NCBI GenBank assembly: GCA_020637755.1 | Contig: JACKJW010000005.1 | Coordinates: 1 to 64,000 of the forward strand | Length of the DNA stretch: 64,000 bases | From: Brucellaceae bacterium | GTDB taxonomy: Bacteria > Pseudomonadota > Alphaproteobacteria > Rhizobiales > Rhizobiaceae | Direction of reading: 5' to 3' | Part shown: piece after piece, positions 1 through 9,183 of the stretch | Layout: each line of letters starts with the position of its first letter | Numbering within the stretch: position 1 is the stretch's first letter | Translations under genes and position numbers: made by a program | Notes under the pieces: generated by a model | What the model was told of the DNA's origin: nothing | Database searches by the model: none | Seen by the model: the letters and a program-made list of their open reading frames with translations, nothing else

Positions 1-52
1 CGTCCGTGGAAGCCGCTTCGTCGTCTGGCCGGATGCCTTGGTCGCGCTGCAT
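1..52 (-). CDS. Start of an unidentified gene, cut by the window edge
   Basis: Only the first 17 codons lie in the window (MQRDQGIRPDDEAASTD). The ATG at 52-50 is preceded on the reverse strand by GGGAGAAGG at good spacing, a strong ribosome binding site, and it follows the stop of the flavin oxidoreductase by 14 bases. It is therefore probably the third gene of the TVP38/oxidoreductase operon. The fragment is acidic and too short for any family call. Confidence 0.5.
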   Translation of the reverse strand, partial: MQRDQGIRPDDEAASTD

Positions 53-66
53 GCCTTCTCCCCGGC

Positions 67-1494
67 TCAGCCGAATTTGCGCAGAAACCCGATCAGGCTG
101 CGGACCCACGGGCTGCGCGTCGTGTCACCATAATAGGAGACAGCGGCGCGTTTTCCAATTTCACTCATTGTGGGATAGGGCGCGATGAAGCCCGCGGCAT
201 CACGCACAGTCATCTTCTTCGACAAGGCGAGTGCCCAGAGGTTGATCATCTCGCCTGCATTGGCGCCGGCGATAGAGACACCGAGAATGTGCCCCTTGGC
301 GTCCGTCACCATCTTGATGAGACCCTCGGTCTTGCGGCCCGCCACGGCCCGGTCGTTCTCCGAATAGGGCCAGCGCAGCACGCGGATCGAACCGTGGGCC
401 TTGCGGGCGGCCTCTTCGGCCAGTCCGACATGGGCGAGTTCCGGATCGGTGTAGGTCGCCCAGGGAATGATGGCCTCGTTGACCCTGGCAGGCAGGCGGA
501 ACAGCAACGGACGCAGGATGGTCGAGGCATGGTAGCCCGCCACGTGGGTGAACTGCAGCCCGCCAGCCACATCGCCGATGGCATAGACGCGCCGGTTTGC
601 CGTGCGCAGGTCCGCGCCGACCTTGATACCGCGCCGGTCGTGGACAATCCCGGCAGCATCCAGACCGAGACCGCCGGTGTTCACCTGCCGGCCGACGGCA
701 ACAAGAAGGTGCGTGCCGTCAAGCGCTTCACTTCCGGCTTCTGTCTCGACATGGACGCGAACGCCCGTCTTGCCACGGGGTTCGACGGAGGTGACCTTGG
801 CGCCTTCGTGGATGGTCACGCCCTCTGCGCGCATGCGGCGCAGCACGACAGCAGCCAGTTCGGGATCGTCCTTGCCCAGCGCCTTCATGGCCTCGATCAC
901 GGTCACCTCGCAGCCAAGGCGGCGATGAGCCTGCGCCATCTCCATGCCAATCGGACCGCCGCCGATGACGATCAGGTGGCCGGGCTTGCGGGTCTGATCG
1001 AAGAGCGTCTCGTTCGTCAGGTAGCTGACCGTATCGAGGCCCGGTATCGGCGGCACGAAGGGCGACGATCCCGTCGCGATGACGAAACGCCGAGCGCGGA
1101 TGGTCTGCCCCCCGGCCTCGACCGTGCGCTTGTCGACAAAGCGCGCGGCGGCCTGAATGACGCGAACGCCCAGAGCGGTGAAGCGCTCGACGGAATCGTT
1201 GGGCGCGATGGCCGCAATAACCTCGTGGACGTGACGGTTGACCGCACTGAAATTCACCTTGGGTTCGGCATCCTCGATGCCGAAAGCGGCGCCATGGCGC
1301 AAGGTCTCGGCCTGTTTGGCCGCCGCAATCAGCGCCTTGGAGGGCACGCAGCCATAGTTCAGGCAATCGCCGCCCATCTTGCCCTTTTCCACCAGCACCA
1401 CTTCGACGCCGAAAGCAGCGGCGGCGGCGGCCACGGTTAACCCGCCGGAGCCTCCGCCGATGACGCAGATGTCGGGTGTCAGGACGTCGGACAT
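67..1494 (-). CDS. FAD-dependent pyridine nucleotide-disulfide oxidoreductase (mercuric reductase/LPD-like)
   Basis: A 475-residue class I flavin disulfide reductase. The FAD-binding GGGSGG lies at residues 13-18, the redox pair in GGDCLNYGCVPSK puts cysteines at 44 and 49, the NAD(P)H fold VIGGGPIGMEMA lies near 180, and a C-terminal dimerisation domain follows. Dihydrolipoamide dehydrogenases end with HxHPTxSE, but here the stretch reads APYPTMSE, so the catalytic His is replaced by Tyr. There is no N-terminal metal-binding domain and no C-terminal CC pair as in true MerA. The substrate is therefore open: 'mercuric reductase-like' is a family label only. I chose the ATG at 1494 (MSDVLTP) because the frame upstream of it is a Pro/Ser-rich non-coding extension. 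It follows the TVP38 gene by 28 bases, and this pairing recurs in bacteria. Confidence 0.85.
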   Translation of the reverse strand: MSDVLTPDICVIGGGSGGLTVAAAAAAFGVEVVLVEKGKMGGDCLNYGCVPSKALIAAAKQAETLRHGAAFGIEDAEPKVNFSAVNRHVHEVIAAIAPNDSVERFTALGVRVIQAAARFVDKRTVEAGGQTIRARRFVIATGSSPFVPPIPGLDTVSYLTNETLFDQTRKPGHLIVIGGGPIGMEMAQAHRRLGCEVTVIEAMKALGKDDPELAAVVLRRMRAEGVTIHEGAKVTSVEPRGKTGVRVHVETEAGSEALDGTHLLVAVGRQVNTGGLGLDAAGIVHDRRGIKVGADLRTANRRVYAIGDVAGGLQFTHVAGYHASTILRPLLFRLPARVNEAIIPWATYTDPELAHVGLAEEAARKAHGSIRVLRWPYSENDRAVAGRKTEGLIKMVTDAKGHILGVSIAGANAGEMINLWALALSKKMTVRDAAGFIAPYPTMSEIGKRAAVSYYGDTTRSPWVRSLIGFLRKFG

Positions 1495-1522
1495 GGTGTG
1501 GATCCTCGGTGGCTGGAACGAA

Positions 1523-2266
1523 TCAGGTGGCGCGGCCGCGCCATTTCCTGATGAGGGTGGGTATGAGGGCGACGCAGGCAAGGGCAGCAAAGGCGATGGT
1601 GATCTGGGGCGTGACAAGATCCTTCACTGACAGGCTCGTCCCGGCATTGGCCGCCGCGATGAGCACGCTTTCCAGACCCTGGCCCAGCCAGGCATAGGCG
1701 AAGCAACCCGGCAGGATGCCGATGAAGGTGGCCGCCACATAGGTGCGCAGTTTCACGCCGAACAGTGCCGGCGCGATGTTGACGGCAAAGAAGGGAAAGA
1801 AGGGCGCAAGGCGCAGGACCAGCAGGTAACCGAACGCATCCTCGCGGAACCCGTCCGCCAGACGCGCAGCCAAACCGCCGACGCGCTCCTTCAGGAAATC
1901 GCCAAAGGCCGAACGGGCTGCCAGGAACAGCAGCGTCGCGCCGGCGGTGGCGGCGAAGGCAACCGTGATGCCGGCGGTCAGCCAGCCGAACAGGAAGCCG
2001 CCGAAAATCGTCAGGATGGATGCGGCGGGGAAGGAAAACGCGACGGCCAGCACATAGACCACGAAGAAGCCGGCAAGCGACATCGCGTAGTTGGCCGCAA
2101 CATAAGAGGTCAGCATTTCCCGGCTGCGGGCGAGGAAATCGAGCGAAAGGTAATGGTGCAGGCCCATCGCATAGCCGACAGCGAGCCCTGCCAGCACGGC
2201 GGCGAGCGGCAGGAAGCGGCGCAGCGCGCCGGACCTTTGCCCTGTCCGTTGATCGGGTGTCGTCAT
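1523..2266 (-). CDS. TVP38/TMEM64 (SNARE-associated/VTT domain) inner membrane protein
   Basis: About 247 residues with five to six hydrophobic segments. The VTT-domain core is recognisable: a FPAASILTIFGGFLFGW stretch around residue 85 and the paired re-entrant motif RLAPFFPFFAVNIAPALFG around residue 150. Family members are DedA-like membrane proteins, some linked to lipid scrambling or flipping; the exact activity here is unknown. Start is uncertain: ATGs at 2296, 2278 and 2266 are in frame. GAGG sits too close to 2278 and too far from 2266, and I chose 2266 because the protein then begins MTTPDQ before a basic stretch and the first membrane helix. It is the first gene of an operon with the flavin oxidoreductase. 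Confidence 0.83.
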   Translation of the reverse strand: MTTPDQRTGQRSGALRRFLPLAAVLAGLAVGYAMGLHHYLSLDFLARSREMLTSYVAANYAMSLAGFFVVYVLAVAFSFPAASILTIFGGFLFGWLTAGITVAFAATAGATLLFLAARSAFGDFLKERVGGLAARLADGFREDAFGYLLVLRLAPFFPFFAVNIAPALFGVKLRTYVAATFIGILPGCFAYAWLGQGLESVLIAAANAGTSLSVKDLVTPQITIAFAALACVALIPTLIRKWRGRAT

Positions 2267-2481
2267 CGTTTCAACCATCAGCCTCAGCGCCTTCATTGTT
2301 GCCGCAAAGCGGCGGGAATTCCAATGTCTGCCGGTATGCCTCACCAGATGACGGCTCCTTGCGGCGCAATCAACCGCCTCGCGCCCGATCTCACTGCCTC
2401 TTGACCCTGACTGAACACGCGCTCACCTGCCCGTGAACGCCGGTGGCGCAGGAACCATCGCGGATCAGTTGCCGGTCAAGA

Positions 2482-2510
2482 TTGACATTGCGGTCCGGTT
2501 GCCCCATAAG
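2482..2510 (+). promoter_or_regulatory. Sigma-70 type promoter, probably for rpmH-rnpA-yidC
   Basis: TTGACA at 2482-2487 and CATAAG at 2505-2510 are separated by 17 bases, a good housekeeping promoter match for alphaproteobacteria. Transcription would start near 2517, giving an untranslated leader of about 110 bases before the rpmH ATG at 2628. The rest of the 360-base gap between the TVP38 start and rpmH (2267-2627) shows no gene I can support. The upstream end should also carry the promoter of the reverse TVP38 operon, but I see no clear match. Confidence 0.55.
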
Positions 2511-2627
2511 CCGCGCCAAGTCCGGACCCATCAGGCCGCGGCCCACCTTGGTGTGGCCGGAACCTGCCGGACCAGCTCCTGACAATGATCAGATCCAAGA
2601 AGGGCCGCACACCGCGGTATTAAAGAA

Positions 2628-2762
2628 ATGAAGCGCACCTACCAACCCTCCAAGCTCGTTCGCAAGCGCCGTCACGGATTCCGTTCCCGCATGGCCACCA
2701 AGGGCGGCCGCAAGGTCATCGCGGCTCGGCGCAATCGCGGCCGCGCCCGTCTGAGCGCGTGA
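2628..2762 (+). CDS. rpmH: 50S ribosomal protein L34
   Basis: A 44-residue, very basic protein beginning [19 protein letters not shown] and ending RGRARLSA, which is the full L34 signature and length. L34 is a late-assembling part of the large ribosomal subunit. It lies 10 bases ahead of rnpA, the near-universal bacterial order rpmH-rnpA-yidC. The bases before the ATG (TTAAAGAA) are only a weak ribosome binding site. Confidence 0.98.
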   Translation: MKRTYQPSKLVRKRRHGFRSRMATKGGRKVIAARRNRGRARLSA

Positions 2763-2772
2763 CATCAAGCCG

Positions 2773-3138
2773 GTGACCGGCCGGCAGGACAAGACACCCT
2801 ACGGGCGGCTGCGCAAGCGCGCCGAATTCCTGGCCGTCCGTCGCGGAGAAAAACGCCGCGGGCGGCTTTTCCTGCTTGAAGTGCTGGACCGGCAAGACCA
2901 GGGCGTGCCGCGGGCGGGCTTCACGGTGACCTCCAAGCAGGGCAATGCCGTGAAGCGCAACCGCATACGCCGCCGGCTGAAGGAGGCGCTGCGGGTCTAC
3001 GCCGCAGACGCCATGCAGCCGGGACACGACTATGTCATCGTCGGGCGGAATGACGTTCTGTCCACATCGTTTTCATCGCTCGCTGCCGAACTCACCCGGC
3101 GAATTGGCGGAACCAGTTCTCATGGAAAACAATCGTAA
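2773..3138 (+). CDS. rnpA: Ribonuclease P protein component
   Basis: A 121-residue basic protein that binds the RNase P RNA and helps 5' processing of pre-tRNAs. The RNR motif is clear: [18 protein letters not shown] around residues 56-73, preceded by [10 protein letters not shown]. The likely start is the GTG at 2773, ten bases after the rpmH stop; no better ATG is in frame. Its last 17 bases overlap the start of yidC, suggesting translational coupling. Confidence 0.95.
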   Translation: MTGRQDKTPYGRLRKRAEFLAVRRGEKRRGRLFLLEVLDRQDQGVPRAGFTVTSKQGNAVKRNRIRRRLKEALRVYAADAMQPGHDYVIVGRNDVLSTSFSSLAAELTRRIGGTSSHGKQS

Positions 3139-4903
3139 CTTCTTCATCACGATCGCGCTTTCGGTGCTGATCCTGACGCTTTGGCAGGTGTTCTACATGA
3201 ACCCGCGCATCGAGGCGCAGAAGGCAGCCACGCGCATCGCGGCTGAGGAACAGGCAGCGAAAACCCAGCCCGCCATGCAGACGCCTTCGGTGTCGGAGAC
3301 ACCGGGCGCGCCAGGTGCCGCAACAACGCCCGGCGGCGACCAGCCCGCTACGGCGGCAGCACAGCGCATCCGCATCGACACGCCGTCCCTTTCCGGCGGC
3401 ATCAATCTGACCGGTGCCCGCCTCGACGACCTGATCCTGAAAGACTATCACGAGACCGTCGACAAGACCTCTCCGCAAATCCGCCTGCTCAACCCTTCAG
3501 AGTCTCCAAAGGGCTATTTCGCGGAACTCGGCTATGCCGGAACTGCTGAAGCGGGTTCCGTGCCCGGACCCACGACTGTCTGGCAGGCTGATGCCAGCCA
3601 GGTGCTGACGCCCTCGACGCCGGTGACGCTGACCTTCACCAATGACAAGGGCCTGACCTTCACACGTGTCATCAGCGTGGACGAACGCTCCATGTTCTCC
3701 TTTGCCGACACGATCGCCAATGCCTCGGGCGAGGCCGTCAACGTGCAGGCCTATGGCCGCGTGACGCGCTTCGAGAAGCCGCATACCAAAAGCATCTACG
3801 TGCTGCATGAAGGCCTGCTCGGCGTGACGGGCGAGGAAGGCCTGCAGGAGATCACCTACACCAAGATCGAGGAAGACAAGCGGGCCGTACCCGGCAAGTC
3901 CGCCGACGGCTGGCTTGGCATGACCGACAAGTATTGGGCGGTCGCCCTCGTGCCGCAGGCCGGTGTCGCCTTCCAGCCGCGTTTCACCTATGTCGAAGAG
4001 GGCCGCGGACACTACCAGACGGATTACCTGACGGACCCGATTGCGGTGCCCGCCAACGGTCAGGTCACCAGCAAGGCACTGGTCTTTGCGGGCGCCAAGG
4101 TTGTCGACACCATCGCTGCCTACAAGGACCAGTACTCGATCCGCCAGTTTGACCTGATGATCGACTGGGGCTGGTTCTGGTTCATCACCAAGCCGATGTT
4201 CTGGCTGATCGACAACCTGTTCAAGCTGCTCGGCAATTTCGGTCTGGCCATCCTTGCCACCACAGTCATCGTCAAGGCGCTGTTCTTCCCTCTGGCGAAC
4301 AAGTCCTATGCGTCAATGGCCAACATGAAGAAGGTGCAGCCCAAGATGATGGAAATCCGCGAGAAATACGCGGATGACAAGATGCGCCAGCAGCAGGAGA
4401 TGATGGCGCTCTACAAGACCGAAAAGATCAATCCGGTGGCCGGATGCTGGCCGGTGCTGCTGCAAATCCCGGTCTTCTTCTCGCTCTACAAGGTGCTCTA
4501 CGTCACCATCGAGATGCGGCACACACCCTTCTACGGCTGGATCCACGACCTTGCCGCGCCGGACCCGACATCGCTGTTCAACCTGTTTGGCCTGCTGCCC
4601 TACGATGTGCCGCAGTTCCTGATGATCGGCGTCTGGCCGCTCATCATGGGCATCACGATGTTCCTGCAGATGCGCATGAACCCGACCCCGCCGGATCCGA
4701 CACAGGCGATGATCTTCACCTGGATGCCGGTGCTGTTCACCTTCATGATGGCCACCTTCCCGGCCGGCCTGATCATCTACTGGGCGTGGAACAACACGCT
4801 GTCGATCATTCAGCAGGCCGTGATCATGAAGCGCCAGGGCGCCAAGATCGAGCTCTGGGACAATCTCAGGGGCCTGTTTGGCCGCAAGAAACCGGCCGAA
4901 TAG
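3122..4903 (+). CDS. yidC: Membrane protein insertase YidC
   Basis: A 593-residue YidC/Oxa1/Alb3 insertase that places proteins in the inner membrane, alone or with SecYEG. It begins MENNRNFF and the first transmembrane helix lies at residues 5-25. A large periplasmic beta-domain follows to about residue 350, then the conserved C-terminal insertase core with five hydrophobic segments (for example [20 protein letters not shown]). Length is normal for a Gram-negative YidC. The ATG at 3122 was chosen because MENNRNF is the family's typical start; frame upstream overlaps rnpA. Confidence 0.97.
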   Translation: MENNRNFFITIALSVLILTLWQVFYMNPRIEAQKAATRIAAEEQAAKTQPAMQTPSVSETPGAPGAATTPGGDQPATAAAQRIRIDTPSLSGGINLTGARLDDLILKDYHETVDKTSPQIRLLNPSESPKGYFAELGYAGTAEAGSVPGPTTVWQADASQVLTPSTPVTLTFTNDKGLTFTRVISVDERSMFSFADTIANASGEAVNVQAYGRVTRFEKPHTKSIYVLHEGLLGVTGEEGLQEITYTKIEEDKRAVPGKSADGWLGMTDKYWAVALVPQAGVAFQPRFTYVEEGRGHYQTDYLTDPIAVPANGQVTSKALVFAGAKVVDTIAAYKDQYSIRQFDLMIDWGWFWFITKPMFWLIDNLFKLLGNFGLAILATTVIVKALFFPLANKSYASMANMKKVQPKMMEIREKYADDKMRQQQEMMALYKTEKINPVAGCWPVLLQIPVFFSLYKVLYVTIEMRHTPFYGWIHDLAAPDPTSLFNLFGLLPYDVPQFLMIGVWPLIMGITMFLQMRMNPTPPDPTQAMIFTWMPVLFTFMMATFPAGLIIYWAWNNTLSIIQQAVIMKRQGAKIELWDNLRGLFGRKKPAE

Positions 4904-4931
4904 CGCCGGGCAACCGTCACTCCATGCGAAA

Positions 4932-4962
4932 GGCTCCGGTGCGCCCGCACCGGAGCCTTTTT
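4932..4962 (+). terminator. Intrinsic terminator after yidC
   Basis: A perfect 12-bp stem, GGCTCCGGTGCG at 4932-4943 pairing with CGCACCGGAGCC at 4946-4957, with a two-base gap at the tip and five T at 4958-4962. It ends the rpmH-rnpA-yidC transcript, so engB probably has its own promoter in the 90 bases that follow. Confidence 0.9.
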
Positions 4963-5051
4963 GCTGAGCCCCAAGCCGCCGGGTCATCCGGGCGAAGATG
5001 GCCCGGGGCATCGGGCTTGACTTTGCGCTGCATGCAGCCGATGCCACGTCC

Positions 5052-5717
5052 ATGAGCGAGAACGAAGCACCCGTCATCACCCCGGCCGCGCGCAGCCTGT
5101 TCACCCGGCCCTGGATTTTCATCCGTGGCGTTCCGGCGATGAAGTTCCTGCCGCCGGAAGGCCCTGCCGAGATTGCCTTTGCCGGGCGCTCCAATGTCGG
5201 CAAATCCTCGCTGATCAATGCGCTGATCGGCCAGAAGGGGCTCGCGCGCACGTCCAACACGCCGGGGCGGACGCAGGAACTGAACTATTTTGTCCCGGAG
5301 GGGTTTTCAGGCGAGAAGGATGACCTGCCGCCGATGGCGCTGGTCGACATGCCGGGCTACGGCTTCGCGCAGGCGCCGAAGGACCTGGTCGACCGCTGGA
5401 CGGAACTGGTCTTCGACTATCTGCGCGGGCGGGTGACGCTGAAACGCGTCTACGTGCTGATCGACTCGCGCCACGGCATCAAGAAGATCGACGAGGACGT
5501 GCTGGCGCTGCTCGACAAGGCTGCCGTTTCCTACCAGATCGTGCTGACCAAGACCGACAAGATCAAACCGCCGGCGGTGGAGAAACTCATCCGCGAAACG
5601 GCCACCAAGGTCTTCAAGCGGCCGGCCGCCTTCCCCGAAGTGCTTTCGACATCCTCGGAAAAGGGCGCAGGGCTGGACGTGTTGCGGCAGGCGATCTTCA
5701 CCGCGACGCAGGGCTGA
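5052..5717 (+). CDS. engB: Ribosome biogenesis GTPase EngB/YihA
   Basis: A 221-residue GTPase needed for assembly of the large ribosomal subunit. G1 is GRSNVGKSS at about residues 46-54, G3 is DMPGYGFA, G4 is TKTD and G5 is STSSEKG. The order yidC-engB-argB is common in Hyphomicrobiales, although here argB lies 6 kb away. I chose the ATG at 5052 (MSENEAPVI); an upstream in-frame ATG at 4998 would add a stretch unlike the family. The last 20 bases overlap, tail to tail, the end of the reverse histidine kinase gene. Confidence 0.95.
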   Translation: MSENEAPVITPAARSLFTRPWIFIRGVPAMKFLPPEGPAEIAFAGRSNVGKSSLINALIGQKGLARTSNTPGRTQELNYFVPEGFSGEKDDLPPMALVDMPGYGFAQAPKDLVDRWTELVFDYLRGRVTLKRVYVLIDSRHGIKKIDEDVLALLDKAAVSYQIVLTKTDKIKPPAVEKLIRETATKVFKRPAAFPEVLSTSSEKGAGLDVLRQAIFTATQG

Positions 5718-7071
5718 GCGCAAGCGGCAGACGGATGGTCACGGCGAGGCCACCTTCCGGCGCGACCCCGAATTCCGGTTGCGCTCCATAGGCACCGGCG
5801 ATATCGCTGACGATCGCCAGGCCAAGTCCGGCCGAACCGCCCTTGCGGTCGCTGCGCATGCCACGCTGCGACAGACGCGCCATGGATTCGAGATCCCCGC
5901 CCGGTCCGTCATCGCGGATGCAGGTCACGGCCTTGCCGTCGTGCGATGACAGCTCCACCACAACGGCCGAGGTGGCGTGGCGCGCCGCATTCTCAAGCAG
6001 GTTGCCAAGGATGTCATTGACATCATCGGCATTGGCACGGGCGGCCACTGCTTCGTCGCCCTTGATCGTGTAGGTCATGCGCTCTCCGGCCGGTGTGCGT
6101 GACAAGGTCCGGATGATTGCGCGGGCATTGGAGGCAAGGACAATCGGTTCGCCGGTTGCCGAATTGCGCAGGCGCGACCGGGCGAGCTCGCGCTCCACGG
6201 TCCGCGCCATCTGGTCGGCCACCTCCTCGACGGATCCGGCAATGCGCTCGTGCCCGAGCCGGCGCAGCGCGGCTACGTCGGCGGCCAATGCCGTGAGCGG
6301 CGTCTTCAGTCCGTGGGCGAGGTCGGCAGCCCTGTCACGGGCGCGACCGATATCCTCGCGCTGCTGCTGCAACAGGGTATTCAGCTCGTCGACCAGTGGC
6401 TGAACCTCGTTTGCGGCAGGGTTTTCGAGATGCCGGGTCCGCCCCTCGCGGATGTCCTTGACCCTGGCGCTGAGCTTGCCGACCGGCGCCAGGCCGGCGC
6501 TGACCTGAAACCAGGCCCCCACCAGGAGAACGGCAGCCAGCAGACCGAGAGCTGGCACCATGTCACGTGCAAAGCCCAGCGTGAGTTCGCGGCCTGCCTG
6601 CCGGGACATGGCGGCCGAAATGCGCGCGGCATGATCCTTCCCCTCGTGGCTCACGAGAAAGATCGACTCGCGAAGGATCAGCGGATCGCCATCCGGACCC
6701 TCGATCTGGTGTTCGTGCACCTCGCCGGGGACAAGCGCGTCCATGGGGGTGGCCAAAGCGCTGTCCCACAGGGATGGTGAGCGCAACAGCGCGCCGGACT
6801 GCTCGTCGCGCACCTGCCAATAGTGTCCTGAAAAGACGCGTGAGAACTGCTGTTCATCAAGGGTTTCGGCCAAGCCAAGTACGCCGTCCTCCCTGACCCG
6901 GAGATTGCCAGCCAGGCGGTCGATCTGGCCATCCAGTTCCTGCGCCAGCCGCCGCTCCAGATGCCGTTCAAACAGGGCGCCAAGCCCCATGCCGGCGATT
7001 GCGAGGGCGGCGAGAATGCCAGCCATGGCAAAGACCAGCATGCGCAGCCGCAGCGAGCCAAACCATCTCAT
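5698..7071 (-). CDS. Sensor histidine kinase, PhoQ-like
   Basis: A 457-residue membrane kinase. One transmembrane helix lies at about 10-32, a periplasmic sensor of about 130 residues follows, then a second helix near 170-190, HAMP, HisKA and HATPase domains. The H-box reads [13 protein letters not shown], close to the PhoQ-type DLxHxLKTPL; N-box [11 protein letters not shown]1 [10 protein letters not shown] and G2 [10 protein letters not shown] are intact. It overlaps the response regulator by four bases (ATGA), so the two are co-translated. The operon also carries a PepSY protein upstream. The signal is not visible in the sequence; the context suggests metal ions, cationic peptides or envelope redox state. 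Confidence 0.92.
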   Translation of the reverse strand: MRWFGSLRLRMLVFAMAGILAALAIAGMGLGALFERHLERRLAQELDGQIDRLAGNLRVREDGVLGLAETLDEQQFSRVFSGHYWQVRDEQSGALLRSPSLWDSALATPMDALVPGEVHEHQIEGPDGDPLILRESIFLVSHEGKDHAARISAAMSRQAGRELTLGFARDMVPALGLLAAVLLVGAWFQVSAGLAPVGKLSARVKDIREGRTRHLENPAANEVQPLVDELNTLLQQQREDIGRARDRAADLAHGLKTPLTALAADVAALRRLGHERIAGSVEEVADQMARTVERELARSRLRNSATGEPIVLASNARAIIRTLSRTPAGERMTYTIKGDEAVAARANADDVNDILGNLLENAARHATSAVVVELSSHDGKAVTCIRDDGPGGDLESMARLSQRGMRSDRKGGSAGLGLAIVSDIAGAYGAQPEFGVAPEGGLAVTIRLPLALSPASR

Positions 7072-7727
7072 GCGGGTGCGACCACGTAGCCGAAACCCCG
7101 GCGGGTCTCGATCAGCCCGCTTCCAAGCTTGCGGCGCACGCGCCCGACCAGCACCTCGACGGCATTGGATTCGCGCTCATAGTGTTCCGATTGCAGGTGC
7201 TCGGCCAGTTCCTGCTGGGGTACAACGCGCCCGGCATGGTGAAAGAGGTAGGAGACCAGCCGGTACTCCTGCGGCGTCAGGTTCACCGGCACGCCGTTGC
7301 GGCTGACCCGCATCTGGCGCGGGTCGACCGCGACCGCCCCGATCTCCAGCACAGGCATTGCGTTTCCGGCCGAGCGGCGCAGGATGGCACGCAGGCGCGC
7401 CAGCAATTCCTCCATGCGGAAGGGTTTTGGCAGATAATCATCGGCGCCGGCGTCGATCCCCTCGACACGCTCGGACCAGCTGCCGCGCGCAGTCAGAACC
7501 AGAACGGGCACGGACCGCCCATTGGCGCGCCAGCGCTTGAGAATTGACAGCCCGTCCATGGACGGCAGGCCGAGGTCGAGGATCACGGCGGCGTAATCCT
7601 CCGTATCGCCCAGAAACCAGGCTTCATCGCCGTCGGTTTCAGCATCAACCAGGTACCCGGAAGCCAACAAGGTCGATTTCACTTCGCCGGCGATGCGCGG
7701 ATCATCCTCGACGAGCAGAATACGCAT
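7068..7727 (-). CDS. OmpR/PhoB-family response regulator
   Basis: A 219-residue regulator. The receiver domain has the acidic pair at residues 8-9 (VEDD), the phospho-acceptor Asp in VILDLGLPSMDG near residue 51, the switch Thr in VLTARG and the Lys in YLPKPF near 101. The C-terminal winged helix (about 125-219) carries the recognition helix in ESNAVEVLVGRVRRKLG and the wing GLIETRRGFGYVV. It starts two bases after the PepSY stop and overlaps the kinase by four bases, giving the operon PepSY-regulator-kinase. Confidence 0.94.
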   Translation of the reverse strand: MRILLVEDDPRIAGEVKSTLLASGYLVDAETDGDEAWFLGDTEDYAAVILDLGLPSMDGLSILKRWRANGRSVPVLVLTARGSWSERVEGIDAGADDYLPKPFRMEELLARLRAILRRSAGNAMPVLEIGAVAVDPRQMRVSRNGVPVNLTPQEYRLVSYLFHHAGRVVPQQELAEHLQSEHYERESNAVEVLVGRVRRKLGSGLIETRRGFGYVVAPA

Positions 7728-7729
7728 GC

Positions 7730-8068
7730 TCAGTCTTCCTTCTTTTCGGAAAGCTTGCGGCCGGTGCGCGCGTCGTAGCCGACTTCCACGACATGTCCGC
7801 CCTGCTGCAGGATGTAGAATTCGTAGATCACGATGCCGTCAACCTCCCCAAATTCCGTCTTCAGCAGCTTGCCGGGATGGCTCTTGCGCACCTCGGCAAG
7901 GATTTGCGCAAGAGGGAGGATCTCGCCCTTTTCCCGCATCTCGTAGACGCGTTCCGATTTCTCGTCATCGCGCTCCCGGTCGCCGTCCTTCCGGTCGGCA
8001 TGCGCCGGCGCTGCCAGGACCAGGCAGGCAAATGTCACCAATCCATAGGCAGAAAGCTTTGCGCGCAT
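7730..8068 (-). CDS. Secreted PepSY-domain protein
   Basis: A 112-residue protein with a signal peptide (residues 1-24, cleavage after AHA), a charged Asp/Arg/Glu linker, and one PepSY domain from about 45 (ILPLAQILAEVRK...GYDARTGRKL). PepSY proteins often sit beside two-component systems and may modulate the sensor or periplasmic proteases; that role is inferred here from position. The ATG at 8068 begins the signal peptide; earlier in-frame ATGs run into the divergent promoter region. GGGAGG lies 14 bases before the ATG, rather far. Confidence 0.83.
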   Translation of the reverse strand: MRAKLSAYGLVTFACLVLAAPAHADRKDGDRERDDEKSERVYEMREKGEILPLAQILAEVRKSHPGKLLKTEFGEVDGIVIYEFYILQQGGHVVEVGYDARTGRKLSEKKED

Positions 8069-8092
8069 ATCACCCAGATGAACCTCCCGAGA

Positions 8093-8129
8093 TGACAAAC
8101 TGCTGAACGCCGGCATCAGCAGCCTGTCA
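8093..8129. promoter_or_regulatory. Long inverted repeat in the divergent PepSY/PepSY promoter region
   Basis: The left arm TGACAAACTGCTGA and the right arm TCAGCAGCCTGTCA are mirror images apart from two bases, and GCC/GGC pairs close the centre. It lies in the 127-base gap between the reverse PepSY-regulator-kinase operon and the forward PepSY-cytochrome pair. A regulator site serving both directions is the natural reading, with the adjacent response regulator the first candidate. This is an inference; the site resembles no consensus I can name. Confidence 0.45.
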
Positions 8130-8195
8130 TCACGATGGTGGGAAAAGGTTTCCACGGTCAACAACCTCCCGACCGAAACACGAAAGGAACCCGCC

Positions 8196-8480
8196 ATGAA
8201 ATTGATCCCGCTCGCCATGTTCGCCGCAATCGCCACCCTGTCTGCCGCTCCGGCTTTCGCCTCCGACGAGTCCGCGAGCTGCGGCAATGCGCCGAAGTCG
8301 GACTGGATGACCGAGGATGCCATCAAGGCCAAGGCCACCGAGGCCGGCTATGAGGTCCGCCAGGTGAAGGTCGAGGACGGCTGCTACGAAGTTTACGGCA
8401 TCGACGCCAAGGGCGCGAAGGCCGAAGTCCTCATGAACCCGGTCACCGGCGAGACCGTCGAGGTCAAGACCAAGGATTGA
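8196..8480 (+). CDS. Small periplasmic PepSY-domain protein
   Basis: A 94-residue protein with a classical signal peptide (MKLIPLAMFAAIATLSAAPA, cleavage near AFA-SDE). The mature part is a single PepSY domain (WMTEDAIKAKATEAGYEVRQ ... MNPVTGETVEVK) with two cysteines (CGNAP and DGCYEVY) that could form a disulfide. AAAGGAA sits before the ATG. It is followed 66 bases later by a b-type cytochrome, a pairing often seen, and it is divergent from the PepSY-two-component operon. Confidence 0.85.
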   Translation: MKLIPLAMFAAIATLSAAPAFASDESASCGNAPKSDWMTEDAIKAKATEAGYEVRQVKVEDGCYEVYGIDAKGAKAEVLMNPVTGETVEVKTKD

Positions 8481-8546
8481 TGACCGGCCAGGCGGCAGGA
8501 TGCCCCTCCTGCCGCCACCCATTCCGCACAGACAGAGGCACCGACC

Positions 8547-9119
8547 ATGACGAACCTGACTCCAGATGCCACCGGCACATTAGACCCCTCCCCCTCCGAC
8601 CCTGGCAGCATCCGTGTATGGGACGGCTTCGTCCGCCTCTTTCATTGGTCGCTCGTCGCACTGTTCGCCTTCGCCTTTGCCACCGGAGACGAGTGGCAGA
8701 AACCGCACGAACTTGCCGGCTATGTGATTGCCGGACTTGTCGCGGCACGGATTGTCTGGGGCTTCGCCGGACCTGCCCATGCGCGCTTCCGCGACTTCGT
8801 TCACCGGCCTGGCACCATCTTCCGCTTCCTCATGGACAGCCTTGCCATGAAGGCCCGGCGCTACATCGGGCACAATCCGGCGGGTGGAGCCATGGTGCTG
8901 GCCCTGCTCACCATGCTGATCGTCATTTCGGGCTCGGGCTATGCCATGACAACCGACATGTTCTGGGGTGTGAAGTGGGTGGAGGAACTGCACGAGGCAA
9001 CGGTTTACCTGACGCTGGGGCTGATCGTGCTGCACGTTGCTGGCGTGATCCTCGCTTCGATCGAACACAGCGAAAACCTCGTCCGGTCAATGATCACGGG
9101 ACGCAAGCGCGCCGGGTGA
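8547..9119 (+). CDS. Cytochrome b561 / Ni-hydrogenase b-type membrane protein
   Basis: A 190-residue membrane protein with four predicted helices (about 30-47, 60-78, 112-132 and 150-172). Candidate haem-ligand histidines lie in LFHWSLVAL, HELAGYV and the last segment LHEATVYLTLGLIVLH; the GHNPAGGAMVL loop is typical of this family. Such proteins move electrons between quinols or periplasmic donors and partner proteins. Here the partner is presumably the preceding PepSY protein and possibly the secreted MsrB encoded just downstream on the other strand. Partner choice is inferred. Confidence 0.88.
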   Translation: MTNLTPDATGTLDPSPSDPGSIRVWDGFVRLFHWSLVALFAFAFATGDEWQKPHELAGYVIAGLVAARIVWGFAGPAHARFRDFVHRPGTIFRFLMDSLAMKARRYIGHNPAGGAMVLALLTMLIVISGSGYAMTTDMFWGVKWVEELHEATVYLTLGLIVLHVAGVILASIEHSENLVRSMITGRKRAG

Positions 9120-9146
9120 CCCCCATCCGAAGGTGCGACCGCGTGG

Positions 9147-9176
9147 ACGCCCGCCAGCCGACAGGCCGGCGGGCGT
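9147..9176. terminator. GC-rich hairpin between convergent cytochrome and msrB genes
   Basis: ACGCCCGCC at 9147-9155 pairs with GGCGGGCGT at 9168-9176, and GCC/GGC pairs continue inside one mismatch. There is no T-run on either side, so it is at best a weak, symmetrical terminator for the two genes that meet here. Confidence 0.4.
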
Positions 9177-9183
9177 ATCCCGT

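Noticed and set aside
67..1494. Calling the flavin oxidoreductase a dihydrolipoamide dehydrogenase or true mercuric reductase
   Set aside because: The catalytic His of the first is Tyr here, and the C-terminal cysteine pair of the second is missing.
2391..2631. Short frames on both strands in the rpmH leader
   Set aside because: No ribosome binding site, no plausible protein pattern, and the region is explained by the rpmH promoter and leader.
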